Positions 9,948-22,372 of a stretch of 64,000 nucleotides of DNA are shown piece by piece (within the stretch, counting starts at the first letter, position 1; each line of letters opens with the position of its first letter). The DNA comes from Betaproteobacteria bacterium (GTDB lineage Bacteria; Pseudomonadota; Gammaproteobacteria; Burkholderiales; Eutrophovitaceae): contig CP070643.1 in NCBI GenBank assembly GCA_020354125.1, forward strand, positions 1,005,848-1,069,847. Reading direction: 5' to 3'. The translations under genes and the position numbers were made by a program. Under the pieces are notes generated by a model, which saw nothing but the letters and a program-made list of their open reading frames with translations, was not told the DNA's origin and made no database searches.

Positions 9948-11096
9948 ATGCGGCGAGTAATGATTGCCCGGCGGACAATTTTCGCCACGTTGCTGGCAGG
10001 TTTGCTTGCCGCTTGTGGCGGCTCGAAGGGTCTCGAGCCGTCGCCTTTACCTCAGTTCGAGCCCAAGATCGGTGCGCGCACGGCATGGAAGGCGACGGTC
10101 GGGAAGGCCGGTATTTTCATCTTCTCGCCGGCCCATTCACGGGACATGGTTTGCGCGGCCGGCGGCAACGATCGCCTGTCTTGCTTTTCTTCCGATAACG
10201 GACGACGCATGTGGGTGAGGCGGGCCGGTGTTTCGTTCTCGGGCGGCGTTGGCGGCGGCGAAAACATGCTTCTGGTGGGCAGTTCCAAGGGCGAGGTGCT
10301 GGCATACGACCTGAGTGGGACCCTGTTGTGGCGCTCCCAGGTGTCGACCGAGGTGCTCAGCGCACCGACTGGTTCGCGCTCGATCGTAGTGGTACGCGCC
10401 GGTGACAGCAAGGTGTTCGGATTGAGCGCAAAGGACGGCACACCGCGGTGGGAGTACGAGTCAAATCGGCAGCCGCTGATCCTGCGCTCCAACCCGGGCA
10501 TGGCGATTCTCGACGATACTGCTGTTATCAGCGGATTTCCCGGCGGGCGACTGGTCAAGCTCGACGTGCGCGACGGGGCGCTGCTATGGGATATCGCGGT
10601 CGCAACGCCGCGTGGCGACAATGAGCTGGAGCGGCTCACCGACGTGGCCGGCACGCCGATTCTGGAGAATGGTTGGGTCTGCGCCGTGGCGTTTCAGGGC
10701 CGGATCGGGTGTTTCGATAGCGACAAAGGTGCACAGATCTGGGCTCGCAGTGCGTCGAGCGCCGGCAGCCTGGTAGCGGATACCAGAACCGTCTACTACA
10801 CCGAATCCGATGGCATTGTCGTGGCGCTGGACAAGTCCACCGGTGCCAGCTTGTGGCGGCAGGATCAGCTGCTCTATCGCAAGGTCTCGGCGCCTGTGGT
10901 GGTTGGCGACTGGATTGTCGTTGGTGACTTCGAAGGTTACGTACACGTTCTTTCGCGCGAAGACGGTTCGTTCGTTGCCCAGCTGCCAACTGATGGTAGT
11001 GCCATCGTGGCCGCTCCGCTCGAGGTGAAGAACCGTGCTCTGGTGCAGACGCAGGCGGGCAGCCTGTACATGATTGATCTGCAGAATCGCGGTTAA
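9948..11096 (+). CDS. bamB: Outer membrane assembly lipoprotein BamB
   Basis: BamB is the beta-propeller lipoprotein of the BAM complex that inserts beta-barrel proteins in the outer membrane. The signal peptide RRTIFATLLAGLLAAC ends in a lipobox cysteine, followed by PQQ-like propeller repeats (for example GASLWRQDQLLYRKVSAPV). The ATG at 9948 is chosen over in-frame GTGs in the upstream 18-bp repeat, because those would add a non-signal-like N-terminus (SNTCAVSNTCAV). An ATG at 9960 is also possible. BamA is encoded at 29684. Confidence 0.93.
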   Translation: MRRVMIARRTIFATLLAGLLAACGGSKGLEPSPLPQFEPKIGARTAWKATVGKAGIFIFSPAHSRDMVCAAGGNDRLSCFSSDNGRRMWVRRAGVSFSGGVGGGENMLLVGSSKGEVLAYDLSGTLLWRSQVSTEVLSAPTGSRSIVVVRAGDSKVFGLSAKDGTPRWEYESNRQPLILRSNPGMAILDDTAVISGFPGGRLVKLDVRDGALLWDIAVATPRGDNELERLTDVAGTPILENGWVCAVAFQGRIGCFDSDKGAQIWARSASSAGSLVADTRTVYYTESDGIVVALDKSTGASLWRQDQLLYRKVSAPVVVGDWIVVGDFEGYVHVLSREDGSFVAQLPTDGSAIVAAPLEVKNRALVQTQAGSLYMIDLQNRG

Positions 11097-11168
11097 CTGG
11101 CGTCGAGCGATCGGCGTGATACCCGGCAGCGCTTGATTGGCGCGCTGACTTTTCTTGAAACTGCTTCA

Positions 11169-12512
11169 ATGAATCCCACTCTCGTCCTTGTTGGTCGTCC
11201 CAACGTCGGCAAGTCGACGCTTTTTAATCGCCTGACTCGTTCACGCGCTGCGTTGGTGGCTGATGCGCCAGGCCTGACCCGGGACCGCCATTACGGGCAT
11301 GCCACCGTCGGCGGCAAGTCGATCATTCTGGTTGATACGGGCGGGCTTGAGCCGGCCTCGGGAGACGGACTTCGACGAGAGATGGCGAAACAGACGATGC
11401 AGGCAGTCGATGAGGGCGATGCCATCGTCTTCATGGTCGACGTGCGCGACGGTCTGGCGCCACAGGATCGGATTATTGCCGAGCAGTTGCGCCGCACCGG
11501 CCGCAACATCTGGCTGGTAGTCAACAAGGCCGAAGGGATGGACGCGGCAACGGTATCGGCCGAATTTCACGAGCTTGGGCTCGGCGTGCCGATCGCGATT
11601 TCGGCCGCGCATGGCGACGGCGTACGCGAGCTCATGGAGCGAATCGTGCGGCCGTTCGCCAGCGAGCAGCGTCCCGAGTCGACTGAAAAAGAAGCCAATC
11701 AACCGAAGATTGCAGTTGTCGGCCGGCCGAATGCGGGCAAATCGACTCTGGTGAACGCGCTTCTTGGGGAGACCCGCATGATCGCATTCGACGAGCCGGG
11801 CACTACTCGGGACTCCATCTATATTGAGTTCGAGCGCAATGGCCGGCCGTACACCGTTATCGATACCGCCGGCGTGCGGCGTCGCGGCCGAATTGATGAG
11901 GCGGTCGAAAAGTATTCTGTGGTCAAGACCTTGCAGGCCATCGAGGATGCCAATGTGGTGATTCTGGTGCTTGACGCGACCAGGGAAATTGCCGATCAGG
12001 ATGCCAATATCGCCAGTTTCATCGTAGAGACCGGACGGGCGCTGGTGGTGGCGATCAACAAGTGGGATGCAGTTGATGCCCATGGCCGCGAACGCATCAA
12101 GCGCGAGTATGAACGCAAACTGGGTTTCCTCGGATTCGCCCGTGTCCACATGATCTCGGCTGCCGCGCCAAGCGGGCTTGGCGCGTTGATGCGCTCGGTC
12201 GATGCTGCGTTCCGGGCGGCAATGTCGCGGCTGCCGACCCCGAAACTGACGCGCATATTGCAGGAAGCGACCGAGAAGCAGGCACCGCCACGTCGTGGCT
12301 ACCGGCGGCCAAAGTTGCGCTATGCGCACCAGGGAGGTGTCAATCCGCCCCTAATTGTGGTGCACGGCAATTCCCTGCAGGACTTGTCCGCGGACTACCG
12401 GCGCTACCTTGAGCGGGCTTTCATGCAGGCATTCAGGCTGCGCGGTACCCCGGTCAGGGTGATATTCAAGAGTGGCAGGAACCCCTTCACTGAGGGCGGC
12501 CGCGGGCGGTGA
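11169..12512 (+). CDS. der: Ribosome-associated GTPase Der (EngA)
   Basis: Der has two tandem GTPase domains and a KH-like C-terminal domain and is required for 50S subunit maturation. The two G1 motifs are GRPNVGKST (about residues 8-16) and GRPNAGKST (about residue 180). The DxxG motifs are DTGGLEP and DTAGVRRRG, and NKWD is the second G4. A TTG at 11133 would extend the frame by 12 residues, but [16 protein letters not shown] at 11169 is the usual start. It closes the hisS-yfgM-bamB-der run. Confidence 0.96.
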   Translation: MNPTLVLVGRPNVGKSTLFNRLTRSRAALVADAPGLTRDRHYGHATVGGKSIILVDTGGLEPASGDGLRREMAKQTMQAVDEGDAIVFMVDVRDGLAPQDRIIAEQLRRTGRNIWLVVNKAEGMDAATVSAEFHELGLGVPIAISAAHGDGVRELMERIVRPFASEQRPESTEKEANQPKIAVVGRPNAGKSTLVNALLGETRMIAFDEPGTTRDSIYIEFERNGRPYTVIDTAGVRRRGRIDEAVEKYSVVKTLQAIEDANVVILVLDATREIADQDANIASFIVETGRALVVAINKWDAVDAHGRERIKREYERKLGFLGFARVHMISAAAPSGLGALMRSVDAAFRAAMSRLPTPKLTRILQEATEKQAPPRRGYRRPKLRYAHQGGVNPPLIVVHGNSLQDLSADYRRYLERAFMQAFRLRGTPVRVIFKSGRNPFTEGGRGR

Positions 12513-12591
12513 GGTTTATGCTTCCGGGATGGTATTGAGGCCCGGATTCCAGTAAAGTACCAAGCTCAATAAGTACAAAAAGGGAGCAGCC

Positions 12592-12831
12592 ATGAGCGCG
12601 AAAGGGCAATTGTTACAAGACCCGTTCCTGAATACGCTGCGCAAGGAGCACGTGCCCGTGTCGATATACCTCGTTAACGGCATCAAGCTACAAGGGCAAA
12701 TTGAATCCTTTGACCAGTACGTGGTGTTGCTGAAAAACACCGTCACCCAAATGGTCTATAAACACGCGATTTCCACAGTCGTGCCGGCCCGGGCCGTCAA
12801 TCTGTCGGTTGATCAGGGATCTGCCGACTGA
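12592..12831 (+). CDS. hfq: RNA chaperone Hfq
   Basis: This Sm-like hexameric RNA chaperone pairs small RNAs with mRNAs. The protein starts [35 protein letters not shown], then [11 protein letters not shown] (Sm1) and MVYKHAIST (Sm2, the YKHA signature). At 79 residues it lacks the long acidic tail of E. coli Hfq. A good ribosome site (AAAGGGAG) precedes the ATG. It heads the hfq-hflX-hflK-hflC block. miaA, often just upstream, is absent here and der takes its place. Confidence 0.97.
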   Translation: MSAKGQLLQDPFLNTLRKEHVPVSIYLVNGIKLQGQIESFDQYVVLLKNTVTQMVYKHAISTVVPARAVNLSVDQGSAD

Positions 12832-12933
12832 TAACCGGTGTAGGCTTGGTTCACTCCTTTATGACGATGGCGGGGCTTTTTCAGTCTTGATGGCCGGTCA
12901 GGCTTGCACGCCAGTTGCTAATATCTCCCCTTG

Positions 12934-14052
12934 ATGCTCGATCGAACGCGCGCCACTGAACGCGCAGTTGTCGTCTGTCTCGACTTCGGTGATCCCGATT
13001 ACGCCGAGAACGTCGAGGAAATAGTGCGCCTGGCACACAGTGCCGGTGTGCAGGTTGTCACCGTGCTGAAAGGACGCCGGCAACGGCCGGACGCGTCGAC
13101 TTTCGCGGGAAAAGGCAAGGTCGAGGAATTGACCAGGCTGGTCCGTGATCAACAGGCGAATCTCGTCATCTTCAATCACGATCTTTCCCCGGCGCAACAT
13201 CGTAACCTTGAACTACGCGTTGGATGCCGTGTCATAGACCGCACCAGCCTGATTCTGGACATCTTTGCGCAGCGCGCAAGAAGTCACGAGGGCAAACTTC
13301 AGGTTGAATTGGCGCAACTGGACCACCTGGCCACGCGCCTGGTACGTGGCTGGACTCACCTTGAACGGCAGAAAGGTGGTATCGGACTACGTGGACCCGG
13401 TGAGACGCAGCTCGAAACCGACCGCAGACTGTTGGCAAGGAGGGTGCGAGTGCTGCGCAACAAGCTTGCTGCGTTTGAACGGCAGCGCATGACACGGCGC
13501 CGCGGACGATCGCGCGGCAACGTGTTGTCGGTGTCACTGGTGGGCTATACCAACGCCGGCAAGTCAACGCTGTTCAACAGACTCACCCATGGTGACTCTT
13601 ACGCAGCTGACCAACTGTTCGCAACACTTGACACGACATCGCGGCGTTCCGGCATGGCGGGCACAAGAACCATTGTGTTGTCGGACACGGTTGGGTTTAT
13701 CCGGGATCTGCCGCACACGCTGGTTGCCGCGTTCCGTGCAACCCTTGAGGAAACCGTACAAGCGGATCTGCTGCTGCATGTGGTCGATGCTGCCAGCCCG
13801 GTCCGTGACGCGCAAATTGCCGAGGTAAACAAGGTTCTTGCCGACATCGGTGCAGACAAAGTGCCGCAAATCATTGTCTATAACAAGATCGATCTGGCCG
13901 GACTTTCGCCCGGCGTTGAGAGAGACGCGTGTGGTAGAATTCGCGCGGTTCGCGTAAGTGCAACGACTGGTGACGGAATCGACCAGCTGCGAGCGTTGTA
14001 CGATGAATTTCAGTGTGCCACCGGTCCGGTGACTTCGCTAGAGGTGGCTTGA
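12934..14052 (+). CDS. hflX: Ribosome-splitting GTPase HflX
   Basis: HflX is a ribosome-associated GTPase that can split stalled 70S ribosomes. The N-terminal HflX domain (residues 1-180, with GKGKVEELTRL and GPGETQLETDRR) precedes the G domain: GYTNAGKSTLFN (G1), DTVGFIRDLPH (G3) and NKIDL (G4). A TTG at 12931 abuts the ATG at 12934; the ATG is chosen (MLDRTRATERAVVV). Length is 372 residues. The hfq-hflX gap shows no clear terminator, so the genes may be cotranscribed. Confidence 0.95.
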   Translation: MLDRTRATERAVVVCLDFGDPDYAENVEEIVRLAHSAGVQVVTVLKGRRQRPDASTFAGKGKVEELTRLVRDQQANLVIFNHDLSPAQHRNLELRVGCRVIDRTSLILDIFAQRARSHEGKLQVELAQLDHLATRLVRGWTHLERQKGGIGLRGPGETQLETDRRLLARRVRVLRNKLAAFERQRMTRRRGRSRGNVLSVSLVGYTNAGKSTLFNRLTHGDSYAADQLFATLDTTSRRSGMAGTRTIVLSDTVGFIRDLPHTLVAAFRATLEETVQADLLLHVVDAASPVRDAQIAEVNKVLADIGADKVPQIIVYNKIDLAGLSPGVERDACGRIRAVRVSATTGDGIDQLRALYDEFQCATGPVTSLEVA

Positions 14053-14086
14053 ATCGGGCAACTTTCCCGAATCCGAGAACTCAAAT

Positions 14087-15265
14087 ATGTCTATGAATGA
14101 TCCGCAATGGGGTCGGCGCGGTGACGATGGCCCGCCTGATCTTGATGAATTGTGGCGCCGCTTTAATCAGAAATTGAACTCGTTGTTCGGTGGTCGTGGC
14201 GGGCGTGCTGGCGGCCGCGGGCCGGGAGGCGCGCGTCCAGTCGGTGGCTTCGGCGTTGTTGCCGTGGTGATCCTGTTGATCTGGGCGGCCAGCGGAATCT
14301 ACATTGTCGATGCCAGTGAACGCGGCGTGGTACTTCGCTTCGGCGAGTATCTTCGCACCACAATGCCTGGCCCGCACTGGCATATTCCCTGGCCGTTCGA
14401 AAGTGTCGAAATCGTCAATGTGTCGGAAGTGCACACCGTCGAGGTCGGTTACCGCAACAACGTGCGCAACAAGGTGCCATCAGAGTCCTTGATGCTTACT
14501 GAAGACGAGAACATCGTTGACCTGCAATTTGCCGTGCAGTACATCAGACTCGACCCGGAAGACTATTTATTCTTCGACCGCAATCCCGATCAGACCGTGA
14601 AGCAGGTCGCGGAATCGGCGATTCGTGAAATTGTCGGCAAAAGCAAGATGGACTTTGTGCTCTATGAAGGACGCGAGGAGATTGCCGCCAACGCGCGAAC
14701 ACTGATGCAGGCGGTGCTCGATCGCTATCAAACCGGCATTTCGGTCAGCCAGGTGACGATGCAAAACGCCCAGCCACCCGAGCAGGTGCAGGCGGCGTTC
14801 GATGACGCCGTAAAGGCAAACCAGGACCTGGAACGTCAGAAAAACGAAGGGCAGGCTTACTACAACGACGTCGTGCCAAAAGCGCAGGGTACGGCAGCAC
14901 GGCTGACACAGGAGGCCGAAGCCTACAAGCAGCGGGTGATTGCGGCGGCCGAAGGTGAGGCATCGCGCTTTGACCAGATACTGACCGAATACAAGAAGGC
15001 GCCGCGCGTGACGCGCGACCGTTTGTATCTCGATGCGATGCAGGATGTCCTGTCGAATGCAACCAAGGTCGTTATCGACCAGAAGGACAACAGCAATTTG
15101 CTGTTCCTGCCGCTGGACAAGTTGATGCAGGCCGCTGCCGCTGGGGTTGAAACATCGTCCGCCATGGACGGAAGCGGTACCGGAACGAGCACGACGCCAT
15201 CTACGACGAGCGAGAGCCGGCGCACGCGGGAAGCGTTCAGAACCCGCAACCGGGAGGCACGATGA
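14087..15265 (+). CDS. hflK: FtsH protease modulator HflK
   Basis: This inner-membrane SPFH/prohibitin-domain protein forms, with HflC, a large cage around FtsH. A glycine-rich cytoplasmic N-terminus (WGRRGDDGPPDLDELWRRF) is followed by a membrane segment (FGVVAVVILLIWAASGIYIV, about residues 62-81). The SPFH domain follows, then a coiled coil and a Ser/Thr-rich tail. The stop overlaps the hflC ATG (15262). Confidence 0.95.
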   Translation: MSMNDPQWGRRGDDGPPDLDELWRRFNQKLNSLFGGRGGRAGGRGPGGARPVGGFGVVAVVILLIWAASGIYIVDASERGVVLRFGEYLRTTMPGPHWHIPWPFESVEIVNVSEVHTVEVGYRNNVRNKVPSESLMLTEDENIVDLQFAVQYIRLDPEDYLFFDRNPDQTVKQVAESAIREIVGKSKMDFVLYEGREEIAANARTLMQAVLDRYQTGISVSQVTMQNAQPPEQVQAAFDDAVKANQDLERQKNEGQAYYNDVVPKAQGTAARLTQEAEAYKQRVIAAAEGEASRFDQILTEYKKAPRVTRDRLYLDAMQDVLSNATKVVIDQKDNSNLLFLPLDKLMQAAAAGVETSSAMDGSGTGTSTTPSTTSESRRTREAFRTRNREAR

Positions 15266-16140
15266 AAGCTTCTATAACCACTGGCCTGATCGTAATCGTC
15301 GTCATCCTGGTGTTGGCGAGCATGTCCTTGTTCACCGTCGACGAGCGGCAAAATGCCATCGTGTTCCGGCTGGGTGAGGTGGTCAGCATCAAGGACGAGC
15401 CTGGCCTGTACGTGAAATTGCCGCTGATCGAGGATGTGCGCTTTTTTGATGTCCGTATCCACACGGTGGATGCTGAGGAGCCGGAGCGCTTCCTGACCTC
15501 CGAGAAGAAGAACGTGTTGGTCGATTCGTTCGTAAAGTGGAAAATCGCCGACGTCGAACAGTACTACGTCAGTGTCGGCGGAGATGAGCGGCGAGCGCGG
15601 GACCGTCTCAACAAGACAGTCAATGACAGTCTGCGCGCCGAATTCGGTAAGCGCACTGTCTATCAGGTGATTTCCGGCGAGCGTGACGAAATCATCGAAC
15701 TGATGCGCGAGAAAGTCGATGACGATGCGCAAAAGATCGGCGTCAAGGTGCTCGACGTACGGCTCAAACGTGTCGATCTCACCCAGGAAATCGGTGAAGC
15801 CGTGTACCGGCGCATGGAGGCCGAGCGTAAACGCGTGGCCAACGAACTGCGATCAACCGGTTTTGCCGATGCAGAGAAAATCCGCGCCGATGCTGACCGT
15901 GAGCGCGAGGTCATCATTGCCCAGGCCTATCGTGATGCCCAGCAGGTCAAGGGTGAGGGCGATGCGCGAGCAGCGGCGATTTATGCCGAGTCTTTCCGGC
16001 GCGATCCTGAGTTCTACGCCTACTACCGCAGCCTCGATGCCTATCGCGAAACCTTCACAAGCAAAGGCGATCTGCTCATCCTCGAGCCCGATTCGGACTT
16101 CTTCAAGTACATGCAATCGCCGCGTGGCGGCGGCAGATAA
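15262..16140 (+). CDS. hflC: FtsH protease modulator HflC
   Basis: This is the partner of HflK. One N-terminal membrane anchor (TGLIVIVVILVLASMSLFTV) and an SPFH domain are followed by the coiled-coil region EAERKRVANELRSTGFADAE and the conserved YAESFRRDPEFYAYYRSLDAY. At 292 residues it is slightly shorter than E. coli HflC (334). It overlaps hflK by four bases. Confidence 0.95.
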   Translation: MKASITTGLIVIVVILVLASMSLFTVDERQNAIVFRLGEVVSIKDEPGLYVKLPLIEDVRFFDVRIHTVDAEEPERFLTSEKKNVLVDSFVKWKIADVEQYYVSVGGDERRARDRLNKTVNDSLRAEFGKRTVYQVISGERDEIIELMREKVDDDAQKIGVKVLDVRLKRVDLTQEIGEAVYRRMEAERKRVANELRSTGFADAEKIRADADREREVIIAQAYRDAQQVKGEGDARAAAIYAESFRRDPEFYAYYRSLDAYRETFTSKGDLLILEPDSDFFKYMQSPRGGGR

Positions 16141-16192
16141 GACCGTCCCGGCAGTCTGACGGTTCCGGGGGCGCAGTGGGTCGCTGAATGCT

Positions 16193-16387
16193 ATGGAAGG
16201 ATATTGGGGGACTCTAATTGCGGCGTTTGCCCTGATGCTGGTACTGGAAGGCTTGCTCCCGTTTCTCTCTCCGCGCAGCTGGCGGACGGCGTTCCGTCGC
16301 TTCATTGAGCTTACCGACGGCCAAATCCGCTTCATCGGACTGACTTCCATGATCGCAGGTTTGCTTCTGCTGTTGTTGATCAGTTAG
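16193..16387 (+). CDS. DUF2065 family small inner-membrane protein (YjeT-like)
   Basis: This 64-residue protein has two predicted membrane helices (WGTLIAAFALMLVLEGLLPF and MIAGLLLLLLIS) around a conserved cytoplasmic-type loop (LSPRSWRTAFRRFIELTDGQIRFIGL). This matches the DUF2065/YjeT family that commonly lies between hflC and hisZ or purA. Function is unknown; the constant position next to hflKC suggests a link to membrane protease control, but that is inference. Confidence 0.88.
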   Translation: MEGYWGTLIAAFALMLVLEGLLPFLSPRSWRTAFRRFIELTDGQIRFIGLTSMIAGLLLLLLIS

Positions 16388-16435
16388 CCGGGGCAGGCGT
16401 TTGCTCAAACAGGCTCTCACAGCGAGAGATAACTC

Positions 16436-18938
<2,503 letters not shown>

Positions 18939-19016
18939 GTGGATCCTGATCGAAGCAGACAAACGACGCCACGTGTAATGCCTTGGGATCACTTCGAGCA
19001 GGGTGCTCAATAGAGA

Positions 19017-19103
<87 letters not shown>

Positions 19104-19116
19104 ACGGAGGGCGCAG

Positions 19117-19145
19117 AATTTAACGGTCATGGCCGCAGTTGTCAA
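19117..19145 (-). promoter_or_regulatory. Sigma-70 promoter of tRNA-Leu
   Basis: On the minus strand a perfect -35 TTGACA (19140-19145) and a TAAATT -10 (19117-19122) are separated by exactly 17 bases. The GC-rich stretch after the -10 (CTGCGCCCTCC) runs to the tRNA 5' end at 19103. A GC-rich discriminator is typical of stringently controlled stable-RNA promoters. Confidence 0.8.
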
Positions 19146-19214
19146 TGAACACCAGCCGACGCTCACGCAGCGCCTTGTCACCCGGCAAGGTGTGAAGTGG
19201 CGTGCTTAGTCTTG

Positions 19215-21440
19215 ATGACACGAAGACGCAAGCAGGAGACAGCACGGCGCCGAAAAGCAGTTTCGCTGCGCGAGCGCGACCCGTTCCTCGAGCGCGAGCA
19301 AGCCCGCTACGACAACCCACTGCCGAGCCGCGAGTTCGTGTTACAGGTTCTCGAGGAGCAGGCCGCGCCGGTGAGCGACATCCGCTTGTTTCGCTTGCTC
19401 GACATTGACGAGCGCGAGCAGCCGTTGATGGCGCGGCGGCTGGCGGCGATGGAGCGCGACGGTCAGCTTATCCGTAACCGGAGAAACGCAATCTGTGTCG
19501 TCGACAAGATGGACCTGGTTGGCGGCCGTGTGCAAGGTCATCCGGACGGTTTTGGTTTTCTTATCCCCGAAGAGGGCGGCGCCGATCTCTTTCTCAGTGC
19601 CGCGCAAATGGCGCGTGTACTCCACGGGGACCGGGTTCTGGCCCGCCCGGGCAGAATCGGTCCACGCGGTCTGCGCGAAGCATCGATTGTCGAGGTGCTC
19701 GAGCGCGTCAACCAGCAGTTGGTGGGGCGCTACCTGCAGGAGCGCGGCATTGGCGTGGTGGTGCCGGAAGAACGGCGCATCAGCCAGGACGTACTGGTGC
19801 CGGCGGGAGCGCGGCGCAGCGCCAAACCGGGCCAGGTCGTCGTGGCCGAGATCGTTGAGCAGCCGACACGGCATGCGCAGCCGATCGGTCGCATCGTTGA
19901 AGTTCTTGGCGATTATGACGACCCGGGTATGGAGATCGAGATTGCTTTGCGCAAGCATCACCTGCCATATGAGTTTCCGCGCGACGTGCAGCGGCGCGCT
20001 GCGCGCTTTCCAGATGGTGTCACTGACAAAGAGCTGCGTGGCCGTACTGATGTACGTGACCTGCCACTGGTCACCATTGACGACGAGACGGCTCGCGACT
20101 TCGATGACGCCGTGTACTGCGAGCCGCGCGGAAGGGGCTATCGTCTATGGGTGGCCATTGCTGATGTCAGCCACTACGTCAAGCCGGGAGATGCGCTGGA
20201 CAAGGAAGCGCGGCTGCGGGGAAATTCGGTGTACTTCCCGCGGCGGGTCATTCCGATGCTGCCGGAAGTCCTGTCCAACCAGTTGTGCTCGCTGAATCCG
20301 CAGGTAGACCGGCTTTGCATGGTTTGCGAGATGGATATCGGCGCGAAAGGGCAGATTGAACGCTACCAGTTCTACCAGGGCGTGATGCATTCGCATGCGC
20401 GCCTGACCTACAACGCGGTGGCGGCTGCGCTTGAACATCCGAAAGGCAAGTTGGCACGGTCGCTCAAGCCAGTGATGTCTCAGCTGAAGAATCTACATGC
20501 CTTGTACGATTTACTGGCGCATGCGCGCAAACGCCGCGGTGCAATCGAATTCGAGACGATTCAGACCAGGATGCATTTCGATGAGCGCGGCAAAATCGAA
20601 CAGATCACGCCGGTCGAGCGTAATGTTGCGCATCGCATCATCGAAGAGTGCATGTTGTGCGCAAATGTCAGTGCCTCGGATTTCCTGCAGCAGCGCTCGC
20701 ACCACCTGCTGTACCGGATACACGAGGGCCCGACGCCGGAGAAGTTGCTCGCGCTACGCCAGTTTCTTGGTGAGTTCGGCCTACAGCTGTCGGGCGGGGA
20801 CGATCCGCATGCCAAGGATTACGCCCGGTTGTTGAACAAGATACGGCAACGGCCCGATGCACAGCTGCTGCAAACGGTCATGCTCCGCTCGCTGCAGCAA
20901 GCGGTGTACAGTCCCGACAACGAAGGCCATTTCGGCTTGGCCTATGACTCCTACACGCACTTCACTTCGCCGATACGCCGTTATCCGGATCTGGTGATCC
21001 ATCGCTCGATCAAGGCGGCATTGGCCTCCAAGCAATACTCGCCGGACGACTGGCACGATATGGCGCGACATTGCTCCGAAACCGAGCGACGCGCCGATGA
21101 AGCCACACGCGACGTTGAGTCGTGGCTGAAGAGCTATTACATGCTTGACCGTATTGGCGAATGTTTTGATGGTTCAATCAGCGCGGTGACCGGGTTCGGC
21201 GTGTTCGTCGCGCTGGACGCGGTTTATGTCGAAGGGCTGGTGCACGTGTCGGAACTGGGGGCGGATTATTTTCACTTCGATGCGGCGCGCCATCAGTTAC
21301 TGGGTGAGCGCACCGGACAGCGTTATCGTCTCGGTGACCGGATCAGCGTCAAACTGGCGCGCGTTGACCTGGAACAGGCGCGGATCGACTTCACCCTGCC
21401 AGATCAGCAGGCGCGCCCGCGGCGACGGCGACGACGCTAA
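19215..21440 (+). CDS. rnr: Ribonuclease R
   Basis: RNase R is a 3'-5' hydrolytic exoribonuclease that degrades structured RNA. Domains in order: basic helix-turn-helix start, cold-shock domains (about residues 70-220), the RNB catalytic domain with TIDDETARDFDDAVY, a C-terminal S1 domain (FDGSISAVTGFGVFVAL) and a basic RPRRRRRR tail. The frame is open from a GTG at 19197, but the ATG at 19215 (MTRRRKQETARRRKAVSLRERD) is more usual; about 741 residues. Its TAA overlaps the ATG of rlmB, the usual partner. Confidence 0.95.
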   Translation: MTRRRKQETARRRKAVSLRERDPFLEREQARYDNPLPSREFVLQVLEEQAAPVSDIRLFRLLDIDEREQPLMARRLAAMERDGQLIRNRRNAICVVDKMDLVGGRVQGHPDGFGFLIPEEGGADLFLSAAQMARVLHGDRVLARPGRIGPRGLREASIVEVLERVNQQLVGRYLQERGIGVVVPEERRISQDVLVPAGARRSAKPGQVVVAEIVEQPTRHAQPIGRIVEVLGDYDDPGMEIEIALRKHHLPYEFPRDVQRRAARFPDGVTDKELRGRTDVRDLPLVTIDDETARDFDDAVYCEPRGRGYRLWVAIADVSHYVKPGDALDKEARLRGNSVYFPRRVIPMLPEVLSNQLCSLNPQVDRLCMVCEMDIGAKGQIERYQFYQGVMHSHARLTYNAVAAALEHPKGKLARSLKPVMSQLKNLHALYDLLAHARKRRGAIEFETIQTRMHFDERGKIEQITPVERNVAHRIIEECMLCANVSASDFLQQRSHHLLYRIHEGPTPEKLLALRQFLGEFGLQLSGGDDPHAKDYARLLNKIRQRPDAQLLQTVMLRSLQQAVYSPDNEGHFGLAYDSYTHFTSPIRRYPDLVIHRSIKAALASKQYSPDDWHDMARHCSETERRADEATRDVESWLKSYYMLDRIGECFDGSISAVTGFGVFVALDAVYVEGLVHVSELGADYFHFDAARHQLLGERTGQRYRLGDRISVKLARVDLEQARIDFTLPDQQARPRRRRRR

Positions 21441-22201
21441 TGTCAGAACCTGCAGCGGTTTACGGCTTTCACGCGGTCACGGCGCGCATCAGGCATCGAC
21501 CGGAATCGGTTCAAGAAATCCTGTTCGACCAAAATCGTCGTGATCCACGCCTGAAACGTCTGCTGGTTGCCGCCAGGGAAAGAGGGTTGCGGGTTAGCAC
21601 CGCCCAGGGCAAGGCGCTTGACGAGGTTGCAGGCAGCCGGCGCCACCAAGGCATCGTGGCTCTGGTCGAAGGCGGGCTCCAGCCGCGCAGCCTGGCCGAT
21701 GTGCTTGAAACCCTGGACGAACCGGCATTGCTACTGGTTCTCGACGGAGTTCAGGATCCGCATAACCTTGGTGCGTGCTTGCGTGTGGCTGATGCGCTTG
21801 GCGCCCACGCTGTGGTGGCACCCAAGGACCGGGCGGTCGGACTCACGCCAACCGTTGAAAAGGTCGCTTCAGGTGCCGCGCAAACGGTGCCATATGTTGT
21901 GGTGACCAATCTGGTACGTGAACTGAAGGCAATGAACGAAGCCGGCATCTGGACCGTCGGTGCGTCTCAGGGCGCGCCACTCCCGTTGGTCAGTTGCGAC
22001 CTGAAACGGCCGGTGGCTTTGGTGCTTGGCGCCGAAGGCGAGGGGTTACGGCAGTTGACGCGCAAAACCTGTGATGAACTGGTGGCGATTCCGATGAGTG
22101 GAACGGTCGAGAGCCTCAATGTCTCGGTCGCAGCCGGCATTTGCCTATATGAGGCAAGGCGCCAGCGACAGGTCGAGGAGACCGCCAGCGCGAAGTCGTA
22201 A
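21440..22201 (+). CDS. rlmB: 23S rRNA (guanosine-2251-2'-O)-methyltransferase
   Basis: This SpoU-family trefoil-knot methyltransferase 2'-O-methylates G2251 in the ribosomal P-loop. The substrate-binding N-domain (VYGFHAVTARIRHRPESV) is followed by motif 1 DGVQDPHNLGACLRVADALG, motif 2 LVLGAEGEGL and motif 3 IPMSGTVESLNVSVAAGICLYE. Length is 253. It overlaps rnr by one base and closes the hfq-to-rlmB block. Confidence 0.96.
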   Translation: MSEPAAVYGFHAVTARIRHRPESVQEILFDQNRRDPRLKRLLVAARERGLRVSTAQGKALDEVAGSRRHQGIVALVEGGLQPRSLADVLETLDEPALLLVLDGVQDPHNLGACLRVADALGAHAVVAPKDRAVGLTPTVEKVASGAAQTVPYVVVTNLVRELKAMNEAGIWTVGASQGAPLPLVSCDLKRPVALVLGAEGEGLRQLTRKTCDELVAIPMSGTVESLNVSVAAGICLYEARRQRQVEETASAKS

Positions 22202-22225
22202 GCCCTTGACGATCTGGAAAAATGC

Positions 22226-22255
22226 TTGAGCAGCCAGGGGTGGCCATGCTAGACT
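22226..22255 (+). promoter_or_regulatory. Candidate rpsB promoter
   Basis: TTGAGC (22226-22231) and TAGACT (22250-22255) are 18 bases apart and followed by the GC-rich TCGCGCCC, as in growth-rate-controlled ribosomal promoters. The implied leader is about 110 bases. Assigned by eye. Confidence 0.45.
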
Positions 22256-22261
22256 TCGCGC

Positions 22262-22372
22262 CCAATTCCGGCGCTCAAAGTGCGCCGGGATAATTCGCAC
22301 GCTCGCACACAGATGGGTGCCCGGAAGTACCGGGTTCCAGCGGGCGGAGGCTTAACCCAGACTGGAGAAATT
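22262..22372 (+). promoter_or_regulatory. Candidate S2-autoregulated rpsB leader
   Basis: The untranslated stretch before rpsB contains several complementary GC-rich arms, including CCGGCGCTC near 22269 with GTGCGCCGG near 22280, and GGTGCCCGG with CCGGGTTCC. It ends in TGGAGAAATT before the ATG. In studied gammaproteobacteria S2 represses rpsB-tsf by binding the rpsB leader. A similar role here is inferred from position and structure, not from a recognised consensus. Confidence 0.35.

Noticed and set aside
11241-12329. 362-residue minus-strand open frame
   Set aside because: Wholly antisense to der, with no recognisable motifs.
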